The position numbers and the translations under genes were made by a program. A DNA stretch of 64,000 nt from JBBRGK01 sp036741355 (GTDB lineage Bacteria > Chloroflexota > Dehalococcoidia > CAUJGQ01). Positions 16,803 to 25,659 of the stretch are shown piece after piece (the stretch's first letter is position 1; each line of letters starts with the position of its first letter). The notes beneath the pieces are model-generated. The model was not told the DNA's origin and ran no database searches. It worked only from the letters and a program-made list of their open reading frames with translations. Location of the stretch: positions 21,159 through 85,158 of the forward strand of contig DAINSK010000010.1 of assembly GCA_036741355.1 (NCBI GenBank), written 5' to 3'.

Positions 16803-18158
16803 ATGGCGGTCAACAGGACGGGGGGGCCGGCGCGATTCGAGCCGCGGGATCATGGTTTCATGCGCGCCTTCTCGTCTCTGCGGGTCTACAATTACCGGCT
16901 CTACTGGACCGGCCAGCTCATCTCACTCACCGGTACGTGGATGCAGCGGCTGGCCCAGGCCTGGCTGGTCCTCAACCTGACAAACTCGCCGTTTGCTCTG
17001 GGCACCGTCATCACCCTCCAGTTCCTACCGCTGAGCATCTTGTCGTTGTTCGGCGGCGTGCTCGCCGATCGCATCCCAAAGCGACGCCTGCTCATCACCA
17101 CTCAGTCCGTCGCCGCGGTTCAGGCCCTGATCATCGCAGTCCTTACCTCGACGGGACTCATTCAGCTTTGGCACGTCTACGTGCTCGCGCTGATGCTCGG
17201 CTTGACCAACGCGTTCGATAATCCGGCACGGCAATCGTTCCCGGTCGAGTTGGTCGGGCGGGATGAAGTCGCCAACGCCGTCGCTCTCAACTTTACGCTG
17301 ATGAACGCCAGCCGCATCGCCGGACCGTCGCTGGCCGGTATCGCGATTGCGACGATCGGCCTCGCGGGCTGCTTCTGGCTGAACGCGGTGAGCTTCCTCG
17401 GAACCATTTGCGCCCTGATCGCGATGAAGCCGGACCTGTTCTTCTCGATACCGGCGAGACCGCATGGGCGGACGCTATCACTGCTGCGTGATGGCGTCGT
17501 CTACGCCCGGCGCACGCCCGCCGTGTTTGTACTGCTGATCCAACTCCTATTCTTTGGAACCTTTGCCTATAACTTCAACGTAGTCCTGCCGTTGCTGGCA
17601 AAGTTCACGCTGCACACCAGCTCGCTCGGCTACGGCTTCCTGTTTGCCGCCCTCGGCGCCGGGTCGCTCGTCGCGGCGCTGACGCTTGCCTACACGCGAA
17701 TGCAGAGCCAACGTACGGTCGTGCTCGGGGGCTTGGCGCTGGTGGTCGCGTTAATCGGCCTCGGCCTTTCGCACCAGTACGTCATTAGTTTGGTTCTGCT
17801 GGCGTTGACCGGCGGTTGCAGCATCATGTACAGCGCATCCACGCAGACGCGGCTGCAGGTGATCGTGCCCGACGCCTTGCGCGGCCGCACGATGAGCTTG
17901 TACACGCAGTTCCAGGCCGGTACGACGCCGATCGGCAGCCTGTTCATCGGCGCAGTATCCCAGCGCTGGGATCCAGGCGTCGCGCTGGTCACGGCCGGCG
18001 GGCTTTCCGCGATCGGGCTCGTGCTTGCCGGCATGTATGTCCGAGGGCGCAGTCCGAACGACATGGTGCGTGGGACGGTGCTCGAGCCTGGATTCGAAGC
18101 GGGCCTTCCGATGGCCGTGGTCTTGCCGCTCGGCGGGGGCTCAGTGGCACGCAACTAG
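16803..18158 (+). CDS. MFS transporter, EntS/MFS_3-type exporter
   Basis: I chose the ATG at 16803 with GGAGG at 16793-16797; the open frame back to 16419 runs through the CoA-transferase remnant and is not coding. The 451-residue product has about 12 hydrophobic helices and the EntS-type start FSSLRVYNYRLYWTGQLISL with TWMQRLAQAWLVL, and the loop motif GGVLADRIPKRR. Members export siderophores, drugs or metabolites by proton antiport. No siderophore genes are close. A TATAAT at 16411 could be an ancestral promoter. Confidence 0.85.
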   Translation: MAVNRTGGPARFEPRDHGFMRAFSSLRVYNYRLYWTGQLISLTGTWMQRLAQAWLVLNLTNSPFALGTVITLQFLPLSILSLFGGVLADRIPKRRLLITTQSVAAVQALIIAVLTSTGLIQLWHVYVLALMLGLTNAFDNPARQSFPVELVGRDEVANAVALNFTLMNASRIAGPSLAGIAIATIGLAGCFWLNAVSFLGTICALIAMKPDLFFSIPARPHGRTLSLLRDGVVYARRTPAVFVLLIQLLFFGTFAYNFNVVLPLLAKFTLHTSSLGYGFLFAALGAGSLVAALTLAYTRMQSQRTVVLGGLALVVALIGLGLSHQYVISLVLLALTGGCSIMYSASTQTRLQVIVPDALRGRTMSLYTQFQAGTTPIGSLFIGAVSQRWDPGVALVTAGGLSAIGLVLAGMYVRGRSPNDMVRGTVLEPGFEAGLPMAVVLPLGGGSVARN

Positions 18159-18208
18159 CGTACGGTGGTCTGGGTTATCAAATCCTGGGCAGGGACCTCC
18201 ATGCAACG

Positions 18209-18850
18209 ATGCTAATCGACCTCCATACGCACAGCCGGCCGTACTCCGGCGACAGCGCTCTCGATGCCGAAGAGTTGGCTGAGCGGGCGGCAGATGCAGG
18301 CCTCGACGGGATAGTTCTGACTGAGCATGACGCATTGCATCCCACCGATGAAGTGCGGATTCTCAGCGAGCGCGCGGGAATCCTCGTCCTTCGCGGCATG
18401 GAGATCACGACCGATATCGGCCACGTTTTGGCCTTCGGGCTATCTACTTACGCGCCCGCGCTGCGATCCATTGAAGTCTTGCGGCGAGAGGCAGAAGAAT
18501 GCGGCGCAATCATCTTCCTCGCCCACCCCTATCGCGGCTGGAACCGCCCGATCGATTGGGAGCGGTTGCCGGAACTGGTGCACGGTGTCGAGGCGCTCAA
18601 TGGCCAGGAACACGCGACCCGGAACGATCGCGCACAGACACTGGCCACGCGCTTCTCGGTGCCGGGGATCGGCGGCAGTGATACGCACTTTCTGCCCGGC
18701 CTCGCCGTGTGTGCCACTCGCCTGACCCGGCGGCCTGCGGACGAAGCGGACCTGGCCGCGCTGTTGTATACCGGACTGCACGAAGCCGTACAGTTGCGAG
18801 TGCCGGCCTGGAGCCGCATGGAATACCCGACTCATGAGCAGGCAACATAG
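18209..18850 (+). CDS. PHP-domain metal-dependent phosphoesterase
   Basis: The 213-residue protein starts MLIDLHTHSRPYSGDS, the HxH first metal motif of the PHP fold, and continues with LTEHDAL, ITTDIGHVLAFGL, FLAHPYRGW and GGSDTHFLPG, the remaining metal ligands in order. Members hydrolyse phosphoester bonds (nucleotides, 3',5'-bisphosphates, histidinol phosphate); short orphan forms like this lack a defined substrate. The frame extends upstream through the MFS gene, but only the part from this ATG is PHP-like. It follows the MFS gene by 50 bases and may share its transcript. Confidence 0.82.
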   Translation: MLIDLHTHSRPYSGDSALDAEELAERAADAGLDGIVLTEHDALHPTDEVRILSERAGILVLRGMEITTDIGHVLAFGLSTYAPALRSIEVLRREAEECGAIIFLAHPYRGWNRPIDWERLPELVHGVEALNGQEHATRNDRAQTLATRFSVPGIGGSDTHFLPGLAVCATRLTRRPADEADLAALLYTGLHEAVQLRVPAWSRMEYPTHEQAT

Positions 18851-18922
18851 GGGTAGAATTCGCTGGGCGCTGATATAGGTAGCCCGGTTGCGACGCGAGA
18901 GCGTAGAAGGATGACGTAAGCA

Positions 18923-19705
18923 ATGGACTCGGATTCTCAGCTGAGCATGAAGCCTTCAAGCAAGAGGTAAAGCAATTCATTGCCGAGAACGTAACGCCGG
19001 AGGTCCAGCACGAGATCGACCATGGCGTCGAGGGCCGTCGGGGCCCGCTTGTGGCCGGCATATATTAAGAAGGTGGCCGAAAAGAAGTGGCTCGCCATTA
19101 GCTGGCCCAAGGAGCTCGGAGGCCAGGAAGACGACCGCATGAAGCAGTACATCGTCGAAGAGGAGTTCAACCGCATTGGCTTTGCAGTAGGCAGCGGTGG
19201 CGGCAGCGGCGGCCCGGCCATCATTGCGGCTGGCACACCCGAACAAAAGGCCTACTTCCTCCCTCGCATCGCCAAGGGTGAAATCTCATTCTGCCTGGGG
19301 TACACGGAGCCATCCGGAGGCGCCGACCTTGCCAGTCTGCAGTGCAGGGCCGTGCGTGATGGCGACGATTACGTGATAAACGGCCAGAAGATCTTCACCA
19401 CCGCGGCGCACTCGGCCACCCACATCTACTTGATGGCCCGGACCGATCCGGATGCCCCGAAGCACAAAGGCATCTCTATCTTCCTCATCCCCATGGATGC
19501 CCCTGGGATATCGGTGCGACCGCTGTGGACTCTGCAAACGGATCCCGTTGCCCCACCTAGAACGACCTACGGAACGGCCAGGACCAATGAGACCTATTTC
19601 GAAGACGTTCGAGTACCTTCGTCTGCTTTGCTCGGCAAGGTAAACGAGGGGCCCAGACTGCAGTGGGGCCCGGCTGTACCGGCTTGGCGTCACCCCCTCT
19701 TATGA
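18923..19705 (+). pseudogene. Acyl-CoA dehydrogenase pseudogene (frameshifts and lost C-terminus)
   Basis: Three frames must be joined to recover the family. ATG at 18923 begins MD then needs one added base near 18929 to continue as GFSAEHEAFKQEVKQFIAEN; a second shift near 19060 leads into YIKKVAEKKWLAISWPKE, EEEFNRIGF, GYTEPSGGADLASLQ and FEDVRVP. After about 19650 the homology stops, so the C-terminal helical domain with the FAD- and CoA-contacting residues (about 150 residues) is missing. The gene is therefore dead. Intact relatives oxidise acyl-CoA to enoyl-CoA with FAD. Confidence 0.8.
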
Positions 19706-19782
19706 ACTGCCGAGCCAGCTGCGCCCGTTGAGCGCACCAGCATTTGTGCACCGCATCGAACCAGCGCCGCGTGGCCGGGGCC

Positions 19783-20397
19783 TCAGTGCAGCGGTGAGAA
19801 CGCCAACGGAACCAGGATCTTGTTCTCCTGGCGAACGAGCCACTCGCGCGTCCGTGGCGGCCAGTTGGGATCCTGCGAAGCCAAAGCCCGGATTCGATCT
19901 CGATCGGCAAGGTTCGCATATGGCCATAGGTGGAAGAAGCGGTTGAGGCCGCCGATGTCGCTGTACCAGCACGCGGCCAGCGGCGAGTACCGCTCCCGAT
20001 GCGGCACTCGCTCGGCCCACTCTTTAAGCACCATCGGCATCGTCCCTGCCCGATACGTGTAGATGCGCAACTCGTAGATCCCGCCCATCGCCGCGGGTTG
20101 CGTCGGTCGCATGAACGGAGCGGGCAACAGGATCTCCGACTCCATCGCGTCGATAAGATCGCTCGTGGGCGGCGGCCAGCCACCGCGTTCGACCGCTTCG
20201 CCGCGGATGCGCGTTCGCTCGTCCACAGACGCGTAGGGCCAGACGTGGATCATCTGGTTGAGCGGGCCGATCTCGGTGCGCCAGATGCCGGCGAGCGGTG
20301 AGAGCTGCTGTCGGCCCGCGATCAGCGGGGCCCAGCGTTGTTCAAACTCAGCGGCGCTGCCCGGCTTGATGGTGTAGGTGCGCATCTCGTAGATCAT
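19783..20397 (-). CDS. NIPSNAP family protein (two repeats)
   Basis: The 204-residue protein is a tandem of two NIPSNAP domains: MIYEMRTYTIKPGSAAEFEQ with a MIHVWPYASVDERTRIR segment, and IYELRIYTYRAGTMPMVLKE with FFHLWPYANLADRDRIR. NIPSNAP domains are dimeric alpha-beta barrels, often encoded beside catabolic genes in bacteria; their biochemical role is not established. Coding quality is high and the duplication is regular. It may form an operon with the cupin gene upstream on the same strand (20525-20935). Confidence 0.88.
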   Translation of the reverse strand: MIYEMRTYTIKPGSAAEFEQRWAPLIAGRQQLSPLAGIWRTEIGPLNQMIHVWPYASVDERTRIRGEAVERGGWPPPTSDLIDAMESEILLPAPFMRPTQPAAMGGIYELRIYTYRAGTMPMVLKEWAERVPHRERYSPLAACWYSDIGGLNRFFHLWPYANLADRDRIRALASQDPNWPPRTREWLVRQENKILVPLAFSPLH

Positions 20398-20524
20398 GCC
20401 CGCTCCTTTGCGGCGGCCGGCCCGTGGCCGGCTGCATCATGCTCTGTGCCACCGATATTCCTCCACATCGGTGAAGTCGGCCAGGTCTGTCTAACAGCAG
20501 CGAAGCCGAATCAGATCCCGCGGA

Positions 20525-20935
20525 CTACGCTTGGTCGATTCCGCGTGGCGGAGAGGTCACCTTTGACTGGACGACGACGAACTCGAGGTCATCCGGACCG
20601 AGGCTCCGGATGCGATGCGGGATGGCGGCGGGGAAGAACAGGAAGTCGCCGGCGCTGGCGTGGTCGCTCCAGGGACCACATTCGATTTCCGCCTCGCCGC
20701 GAATGAAGTAGTACACCTTCTCGACGTCTGCGTGCACGTGCCGCTCGTTGACCTCGCCGGCAGGGATGGAGTTGTGCAGCACCGCGTGTAGCGAGCTCTC
20801 GAAGCTCGTGTCACTGCTCGTGAAGATGGTGCGACCGCGGACAGCGCCATGGCCAATCCGTTCCGGAACGTCTTTAGCGTTGCGGACGCGCAGCCGAGGC
20901 TCCGCTGCAGCGCCGGTCGACTGTGTCTCTGCCAT
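20525..20935 (-). CDS. Cupin-domain protein
   Basis: The ATG at 20935 is preceded by GGAG and begins the conserved part; the longer frame to 21031 adds an arginine-rich leader with no family resemblance. The 136-residue single cupin has motif 1 ERHVHADVEKVYYFIRGEAE with the HxH...E metal ligands, and motif 2 PAAIPHRI with the third His. A metal-dependent small-molecule enzyme or sensor is expected; the substrate is unknown. Confidence 0.82.
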   Translation of the reverse strand: MAETQSTGAAAEPRLRVRNAKDVPERIGHGAVRGRTIFTSSDTSFESSLHAVLHNSIPAGEVNERHVHADVEKVYYFIRGEAEIECGPWSDHASAGDFLFFPAAIPHRIRSLGPDDLEFVVVQSKVTSPPRGIDQA

Positions 20936-21377
20936 CGTTACAGCTCCATCAGGGGATATCGCGCGACCTCGGCTTACGCTTGCTTTTGAATTCGGGCGCG
21001 GGTGCCTCCGTCGCGAGAGGCAGCATAGCATGCCCGATCGCGCATTAGACAGTGCTACAAATGGAACAATGGATTGCCACCGTGCTCGGCGCGATATGTC
21101 TGCAGCAAGCGGCTGGAATCCTGCCCGACCGTCCCGAGGAGGCCGAGGCGTTGGCGGCGCATCTTGAAACGCGACTTTTTTGGCTCACCTTTACGCGAAG
21201 CCGCAGCAGCGGCCCTCACAGGTGGTAATCGCGTGCTCGAGGTATTCGCATCCCAGGTTTACGCCAATGAGGACGTTCAGGAGGGCAGTCCAAACGATGC
21301 TCCGGTCAGCAATGGTGCGCGGAACCGGAAGGTCACATGAATAGTCACATTGCGCTGCGCCAGTCAACGCATCAGCC
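20936..21377. other. 442-base gap with no supported gene
   Basis: The divergent space between the cupin gene and the MntP-like gene contains only short open frames with arginine- and proline-rich, shadow-like translations. I looked for a yybP-ykoY manganese riboswitch ahead of the Mn exporter and did not find its conserved internal loop sequences. It may hold promoters for both flanking genes. Confidence 0.4.
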
Positions 21378-21947
21378 ATGGTTGGAGGAACTGACTTGAT
21401 AGGAACTCTTATTGGGCTGATCCTCCCGTTGGGCCTGGACTCCTTCGCTTTGTCGGCGGCGATCGCCATCGCCGGCGTAAAAGGGCGCGCAAGATACCGG
21501 ATTTCGGCCGTGATGGCATGCTTCGAGGGTGGCATGCCGCTCGTCGGCCTCTTGCTTGGCCGGCCGCTGGGGAATGCGTTCGGCTCAACAGCGGACTACG
21601 TAGCAATTGGCGTGCTCATCGTTTTCGGCGTATGGATGCTCGTCCACGACGAAGACGAGGACGACCAAATGCGCAAGCTGGCGAGTTTGCATGGCTGGGG
21701 AATGATCGTCCTCGGCCTGAGCATCAGTATGGATGAACTAGCGATCGGCTTCACGATCGGACTGCTTAAGGTGCCTATCATTCCGGCACTCGTGGCTATC
21801 TTCGTTCAAGCGTTCGTTCTCTCACAAATCGGCTTCCGGGTAGGGGCGCGGGTGGGCGAGAGGTTCACCGAGGGTGCTGAAAAACTCGCGGGCGTTGTTC
21901 TCGTTGGCCTCGGCTTAATCCTGGTTATCGACAAGATCAGGGGCTAA
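21378..21947 (+). CDS. mntP: MntP-like manganese efflux pump
   Basis: The 189-residue protein has six hydrophobic helices in two repeats. The first repeat carries PLGLDSFALSAAIAIAG (conserved Asp20) and the second LGLSISMDELAIGFTIGLL (conserved Asp), the two acidic residues of MntP/DUF204 exporters. The loop between repeats is DEDEDDQMRK, acidic like that of family members. It would export Mn2+ and protect iron enzymes from mismetallation. It stands alone on the plus strand. Confidence 0.85.
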   Translation: MVGGTDLIGTLIGLILPLGLDSFALSAAIAIAGVKGRARYRISAVMACFEGGMPLVGLLLGRPLGNAFGSTADYVAIGVLIVFGVWMLVHDEDEDDQMRKLASLHGWGMIVLGLSISMDELAIGFTIGLLKVPIIPALVAIFVQAFVLSQIGFRVGARVGERFTEGAEKLAGVVLVGLGLILVIDKIRG

Positions 21948-22161
21948 TCCGGACGGGATTCTTCAGCGGACGGAGGAATTTGCGCCTGCTGCACCAAACA
22001 ACTCTGATCATCCAGCGCCGGGAGCCAGTGTGGATCGAACGCCGAGCGCCCGCTGGCGCAGGCGGCGTATCATGAGCGCTGGGCGACGACGGTCATAGTC
22101 CCCGGGCCAGCACCGATTAAGACGGGCGAAATGGCCTGGGGATTTTGGGGGGAGGCTGAGC

Positions 22162-23340
22162 ATGAGCGGACCACTTGACGGCATTCGGGTGCTGGATTTT
22201 ACGAGGCAACAGCAGGGTCCATACGCGACCGCGCTGATGGCGGATATGGGGGCGGATGTACTCAAGGTTGAGCCGCGCATTGACGGCGAGCACGGTCGTC
22301 AGTCTGAACGCGACAAATTCGGCTTTTCCGCCTATTTCGAGTCGTATAACCGTGGCAAGCGCTCGATGACGCTCGATCTCAAGCGCCCTGAAGCGAAGCA
22401 AATTATCGAGCAACTGGTACCGTCAGTGGACGTACTGACAGAGAACTTCCGGCCGGGCGTGATGGACCGGCTCGGCCTGGGCTATGAAGCGGTCAGGAAG
22501 CTCAACCCGCGATTGGTGTATGGCTCTGCCTCCGCATTTGGACCAGAGGGGCCCGACTCGCGCCGGCCGGGGTACGATCACGTAGCCCAAGCGGTGACCG
22601 GGTTGATGATTGAGCAGGGCGGTGGTCCCGGAAACGATCCGGTGCCGGGCCTGCCAGGACTGGCAGACCAGGTAAGCGCGATGTTATTCGCCTTTTCAAT
22701 CGCGTCCGCGTTGATCGCCCGGCAAACCACCGGACAGGGGCAGCACGTGCAGGTATCGCTGCTGGGCTCGACGATTGCACTACAGGGTCGGCAGATCATG
22801 CGCTTCATGCGCACCGGCAAGCAAGGCCGCGTACGTTGGCGCCGGAGCCCGGTTTACAGCCACTACCGCGCTGCGGACGGCTGGGTCGCGATCGCGGCGA
22901 TCGAGGAGAGGATGTGGCTGGACCTATGCCGCGCCCTCGATCACCCGGAATTGGAAACAGATCCGCGCTTTGCCGGTCCGTGGGACCGTTATCACAACGC
23001 CGACGAGCTCGAGTCAGCTCTGGAGGCGATCTTCCCCGAGCGGACGGTTGCCGAGTGGACCGAGCGCCTGACCGCCCAGGATGTCCCCAACGGCCCTGTG
23101 AACGACTACCGTCAGGTAGTCGACAACCCGCAGGTCCTCGCTAATGGCTACGTCGTTGATGTGGACTATCCCAGCCTCGGAACGATTCGCACCACCGGAA
23201 TTCCTATCCATATGTCTGGCACCGTTCCCGGTCCCGTCCGCCCTGCTCCGGAGCTGGGACGACACACCGAAGAGGTATTGCTCGAGCTCGGCTACCCCTG
23301 GGAGCAGATCGGCAAGTTACGTGAAGACGAGGTTATCTGA
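22162..23340 (+). CDS. CaiB/BaiF class III CoA-transferase
   Basis: The 392-residue enzyme starts LDGIRVLDFTRQQQGPYATA and has the nucleophile region KVEPRIDGEHGRQ, LTENFRPGVMDRLGLGYE and PGYDHVAQAVTGLM with the catalytic Asp (PGYDH). It moves CoA between carboxylic acids without a covalent acyl-phosphate step. Length is full. GGGAGG precedes the ATG. A second CaiB gene begins 31 bases after its stop and an enoyl-CoA hydratase overlaps that, so the three form an operon for activation and hydration of a carboxylic acid. Confidence 0.9.
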   Translation: MSGPLDGIRVLDFTRQQQGPYATALMADMGADVLKVEPRIDGEHGRQSERDKFGFSAYFESYNRGKRSMTLDLKRPEAKQIIEQLVPSVDVLTENFRPGVMDRLGLGYEAVRKLNPRLVYGSASAFGPEGPDSRRPGYDHVAQAVTGLMIEQGGGPGNDPVPGLPGLADQVSAMLFAFSIASALIARQTTGQGQHVQVSLLGSTIALQGRQIMRFMRTGKQGRVRWRRSPVYSHYRAADGWVAIAAIEERMWLDLCRALDHPELETDPRFAGPWDRYHNADELESALEAIFPERTVAEWTERLTAQDVPNGPVNDYRQVVDNPQVLANGYVVDVDYPSLGTIRTTGIPIHMSGTVPGPVRPAPELGRHTEEVLLELGYPWEQIGKLREDEVI

Positions 23341-23370
23341 CGCGGTCGCCGCAATCCAGGAGTCGAGATT

Positions 23371-24567
23371 ATGCTTGAAGCGCTACCGCTTGCCCGATAT
23401 ACCGTCCTTGATCTCACCATCGCCCGCGCAGGCCCGACCGCCGTGCGGCTGCTTGCCGACTGGGGCGCAAACGTGATCAAAATCGAGGCACCGCCCGACA
23501 GTGATCCCGCGGGCCGTTCAGGCGCGGGCGGCCGGCACGGTCCCGACGAACAAAACCTGCATCGCAACAAGCGCGGTCTCGCCCTGGACCTCAAGCATCC
23601 GGACGGGCACCGTGTCTTTCTCGACCTCGTCGGCCGGGCGGACATCGTCGTCGAGAACTTCCGTGCCGATGTGAAGCGCCGGCTCGGCATTGAGTACGAA
23701 ACGCTGGCGAAGACCAATCCGCGCATCATCCTGGCCAGCAATTCGGGCTTTGGCCAGGACGGGCCCTATCGCGATCGGCCGGGCGTCGATCAAATCATCC
23801 AGGGCATGAGCGGCCTCATGTCGGTCACCGGGGAACCGGGTCGAGGGCCGATGCGCGTCGGCGTCGCCATTTCGGATACGGCCGCCGGCATGTTCCTTGG
23901 CCAGGGCATCCTGCTTGCCTTGCTCCATCGGGAACAGACCGGGCGCGGTCAATGGGTGCACACGTCGCTCTTGGAATCGATGCTGTGTAAGCTCGACTTC
24001 CAGGCCGCTCGTTACACGATGACCGGCGACGTACCAGGACAGGAGGGCAACCATCACCCCACGGCGGTACCAACGGGGGCGTTCGAATCGAGCGACGGCC
24101 TCGTCAACATTGCCGCCAGCAGAAACAGGATGTGGGTCTCGTTGTGTACCGCGCTGGACGCCCAGGATCTGCTTGCCAACCAGGACTACGCCGACGCCCG
24201 GTCGCGGGCAAAGCACAGAGAGCGCCTCCGTGCCGACCTGGGGGAGGTGGTTAGGTGCTTTACTACCGCCGATCTGGTAGAGAAGCTCAACGCCGTCGGC
24301 GTCCCCTGTGGACCGATCAATACCATCGGCGAGGCGTTCGAGGATCCGCAGGTCAAGCATCTGCAGATGACGCGAACGGCACCGCATCCGAAACTGGGCG
24401 ACGTGCGACTCGTGCGTTCGCCGTTTACCCTCTCCGCCGTTCCGCACGCGGCGGCATTTCATCATGCCGCGCCCGATGTAGGCCAGCACACAGACGAGAT
24501 CCTGCGTGAGTTCGGATACGACAACGTACAAATCCAGCAGCTACGGGAGGCAGGAGCGATCGCATGA
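23371..24567 (+). CDS. CaiB/BaiF class III CoA-transferase (second copy)
   Basis: This 398-residue paralogue of the preceding gene has VLDLTIARAGPTAVRLLADW, VVENFRADVKRRLGIEYE and the catalytic PGVDQIIQGMSGLMS. It differs enough in sequence to suggest a different acid or a heteromeric partner rather than a recent duplication. AGGAG lies 9 bases before the ATG, and its stop overlaps the start of the next gene by 4 bases (ATGA). Confidence 0.9.
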   Translation: MLEALPLARYTVLDLTIARAGPTAVRLLADWGANVIKIEAPPDSDPAGRSGAGGRHGPDEQNLHRNKRGLALDLKHPDGHRVFLDLVGRADIVVENFRADVKRRLGIEYETLAKTNPRIILASNSGFGQDGPYRDRPGVDQIIQGMSGLMSVTGEPGRGPMRVGVAISDTAAGMFLGQGILLALLHREQTGRGQWVHTSLLESMLCKLDFQAARYTMTGDVPGQEGNHHPTAVPTGAFESSDGLVNIAASRNRMWVSLCTALDAQDLLANQDYADARSRAKHRERLRADLGEVVRCFTTADLVEKLNAVGVPCGPINTIGEAFEDPQVKHLQMTRTAPHPKLGDVRLVRSPFTLSAVPHAAAFHHAAPDVGQHTDEILREFGYDNVQIQQLREAGAIA

Positions 24568-25358
24568 AGCTTTCGACCGGCAAGATTCTGGCCGAAGTCG
24601 ACAACGGTATCGGCTGGTTGACGTTTAATAACCCCGCCCGCCGCAACGCTATGTCGATGGAGATGTGGCAGGGCGTAGGTGACGCGATGGAAGCGTTCCA
24701 GGACGACTCTGCCGTGCGCGTTGTGGTCATGAAAGGCGCCGGCGGTCGAGCGTTCGTCTCCGGCGCCGACATTACGGAATTCGATCAGCACCGCGCCTCG
24801 GCTGAGCAGCGCAAGGAATATGGCGCGATAAACGCTCGCGGACATCGCTGGCTGCACCGGCTGGACAAGCCGCTGCTCGCCATGATCCACGGGTACTGCG
24901 TCGGCGGTGGTCTCGCCGTGGCGCTCGCTGCCGATGTGCGCATTGCCACGCCGGACTCCCAGTTCGGCATTCCCGCCGCCAAGCTCGCCCTTGGGTACGA
25001 CTTCAACAGCATCGCAGCGCTGGCGCGACTCGTCGGTGCATCGGTCGCCCGCGACATCCTGTTCAGCGGCCGCTTCCTGGCGGCCGACGAAGCGATCCGC
25101 GTCGGTCTGGTCAATCGGATCGCGCCGGCGGAAACGATTGAGGCCGAGGTGCAGGCGTATGCCGCCCTGATCGCGAGCAACGCGCCCCTGACCGTTCGGG
25201 CCGCCAAAGCGGCATTGCGGGAGTGGGAGCGCGACCCCGTCGACCGCGACCTGGAGCGTGTGGAAGCGATGGTCAACGCCTGCTTCGACAGCGAGGATTA
25301 CAAAGAGGGACGGCGGGCATTCGCCGAAAAACGGCAGGCGGCGTTTCGGGGCCGCTGA
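24564..25358 (+). CDS. Enoyl-CoA hydratase/isomerase
   Basis: The 264-residue crotonase has LTFNNPARRNAMS, GAGGRAFVSGADITEF (first oxyanion loop) and HGYCVGGGLAVALAADVRIA (second oxyanion loop), followed by FGIPAAKLALGYDF. In place of the usual Glu at the end of this segment there are AAKLALG residues, as in some 2-(hydroxymethyl)acyl or ring-opening crotonases. It is translationally coupled to the second CaiB by ATGA and would act on the CoA ester that enzyme makes. Confidence 0.9.
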   Translation: MKLSTGKILAEVDNGIGWLTFNNPARRNAMSMEMWQGVGDAMEAFQDDSAVRVVVMKGAGGRAFVSGADITEFDQHRASAEQRKEYGAINARGHRWLHRLDKPLLAMIHGYCVGGGLAVALAADVRIATPDSQFGIPAAKLALGYDFNSIAALARLVGASVARDILFSGRFLAADEAIRVGLVNRIAPAETIEAEVQAYAALIASNAPLTVRAAKAALREWERDPVDRDLERVEAMVNACFDSEDYKEGRRAFAEKRQAAFRGR

Positions 25359-25659
25359 GAAATTGCTGGGGCGTGTTCGCTCGTACGTGGTAGGAGAACA
25401 TGCTGCGGCCACGATGAAACGCACGGGTGAGCAGGAGCGGCTCCCGGCAAGGCTGAGTACTGCACCGCGGGCATCCGGATTGAGAGCAGCCACCCCGGTG
25501 GAATGCCTGTGGAGGGTACGGCCACGGTCTATCTTCCATCCCGGGAGAGCGGCCCGGTTCAGCTCCCTATCCCACACAGCAGTACCCCGGAACGAATAAG
25601 CTACGAGACCTATCGGAGTGATTGGTACTAGGGCTTGGTGAGTTGATTGGAAAACGCCT
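25359..25659. other. 301-base gap with no recognised gene
   Basis: This is convergent space between the enoyl-CoA hydratase and the Fpg-like gene. It is GC-rich with several short self-complementary stretches (for example around CCCGGGAGAGCGGCCCGG at 25538-25555), which could act as a bidirectional terminator. Open frames here translate to Arg/Pro-rich chains and look non-coding. I cannot match it to a known RNA family. Confidence 0.35.

Noticed and set aside
20936..21377. Manganese (yybP-ykoY) riboswitch ahead of the MntP-like gene
   Set aside because: I could not find the conserved internal-loop sequences; only a general GC-rich stretch is present.
25359..25659. Group II intron or riboswitch in the convergent gap
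   Set aside because: The GC-rich stems do not show domain V or any known aptamer core, and no intron-encoded reverse transcriptase motif is present.
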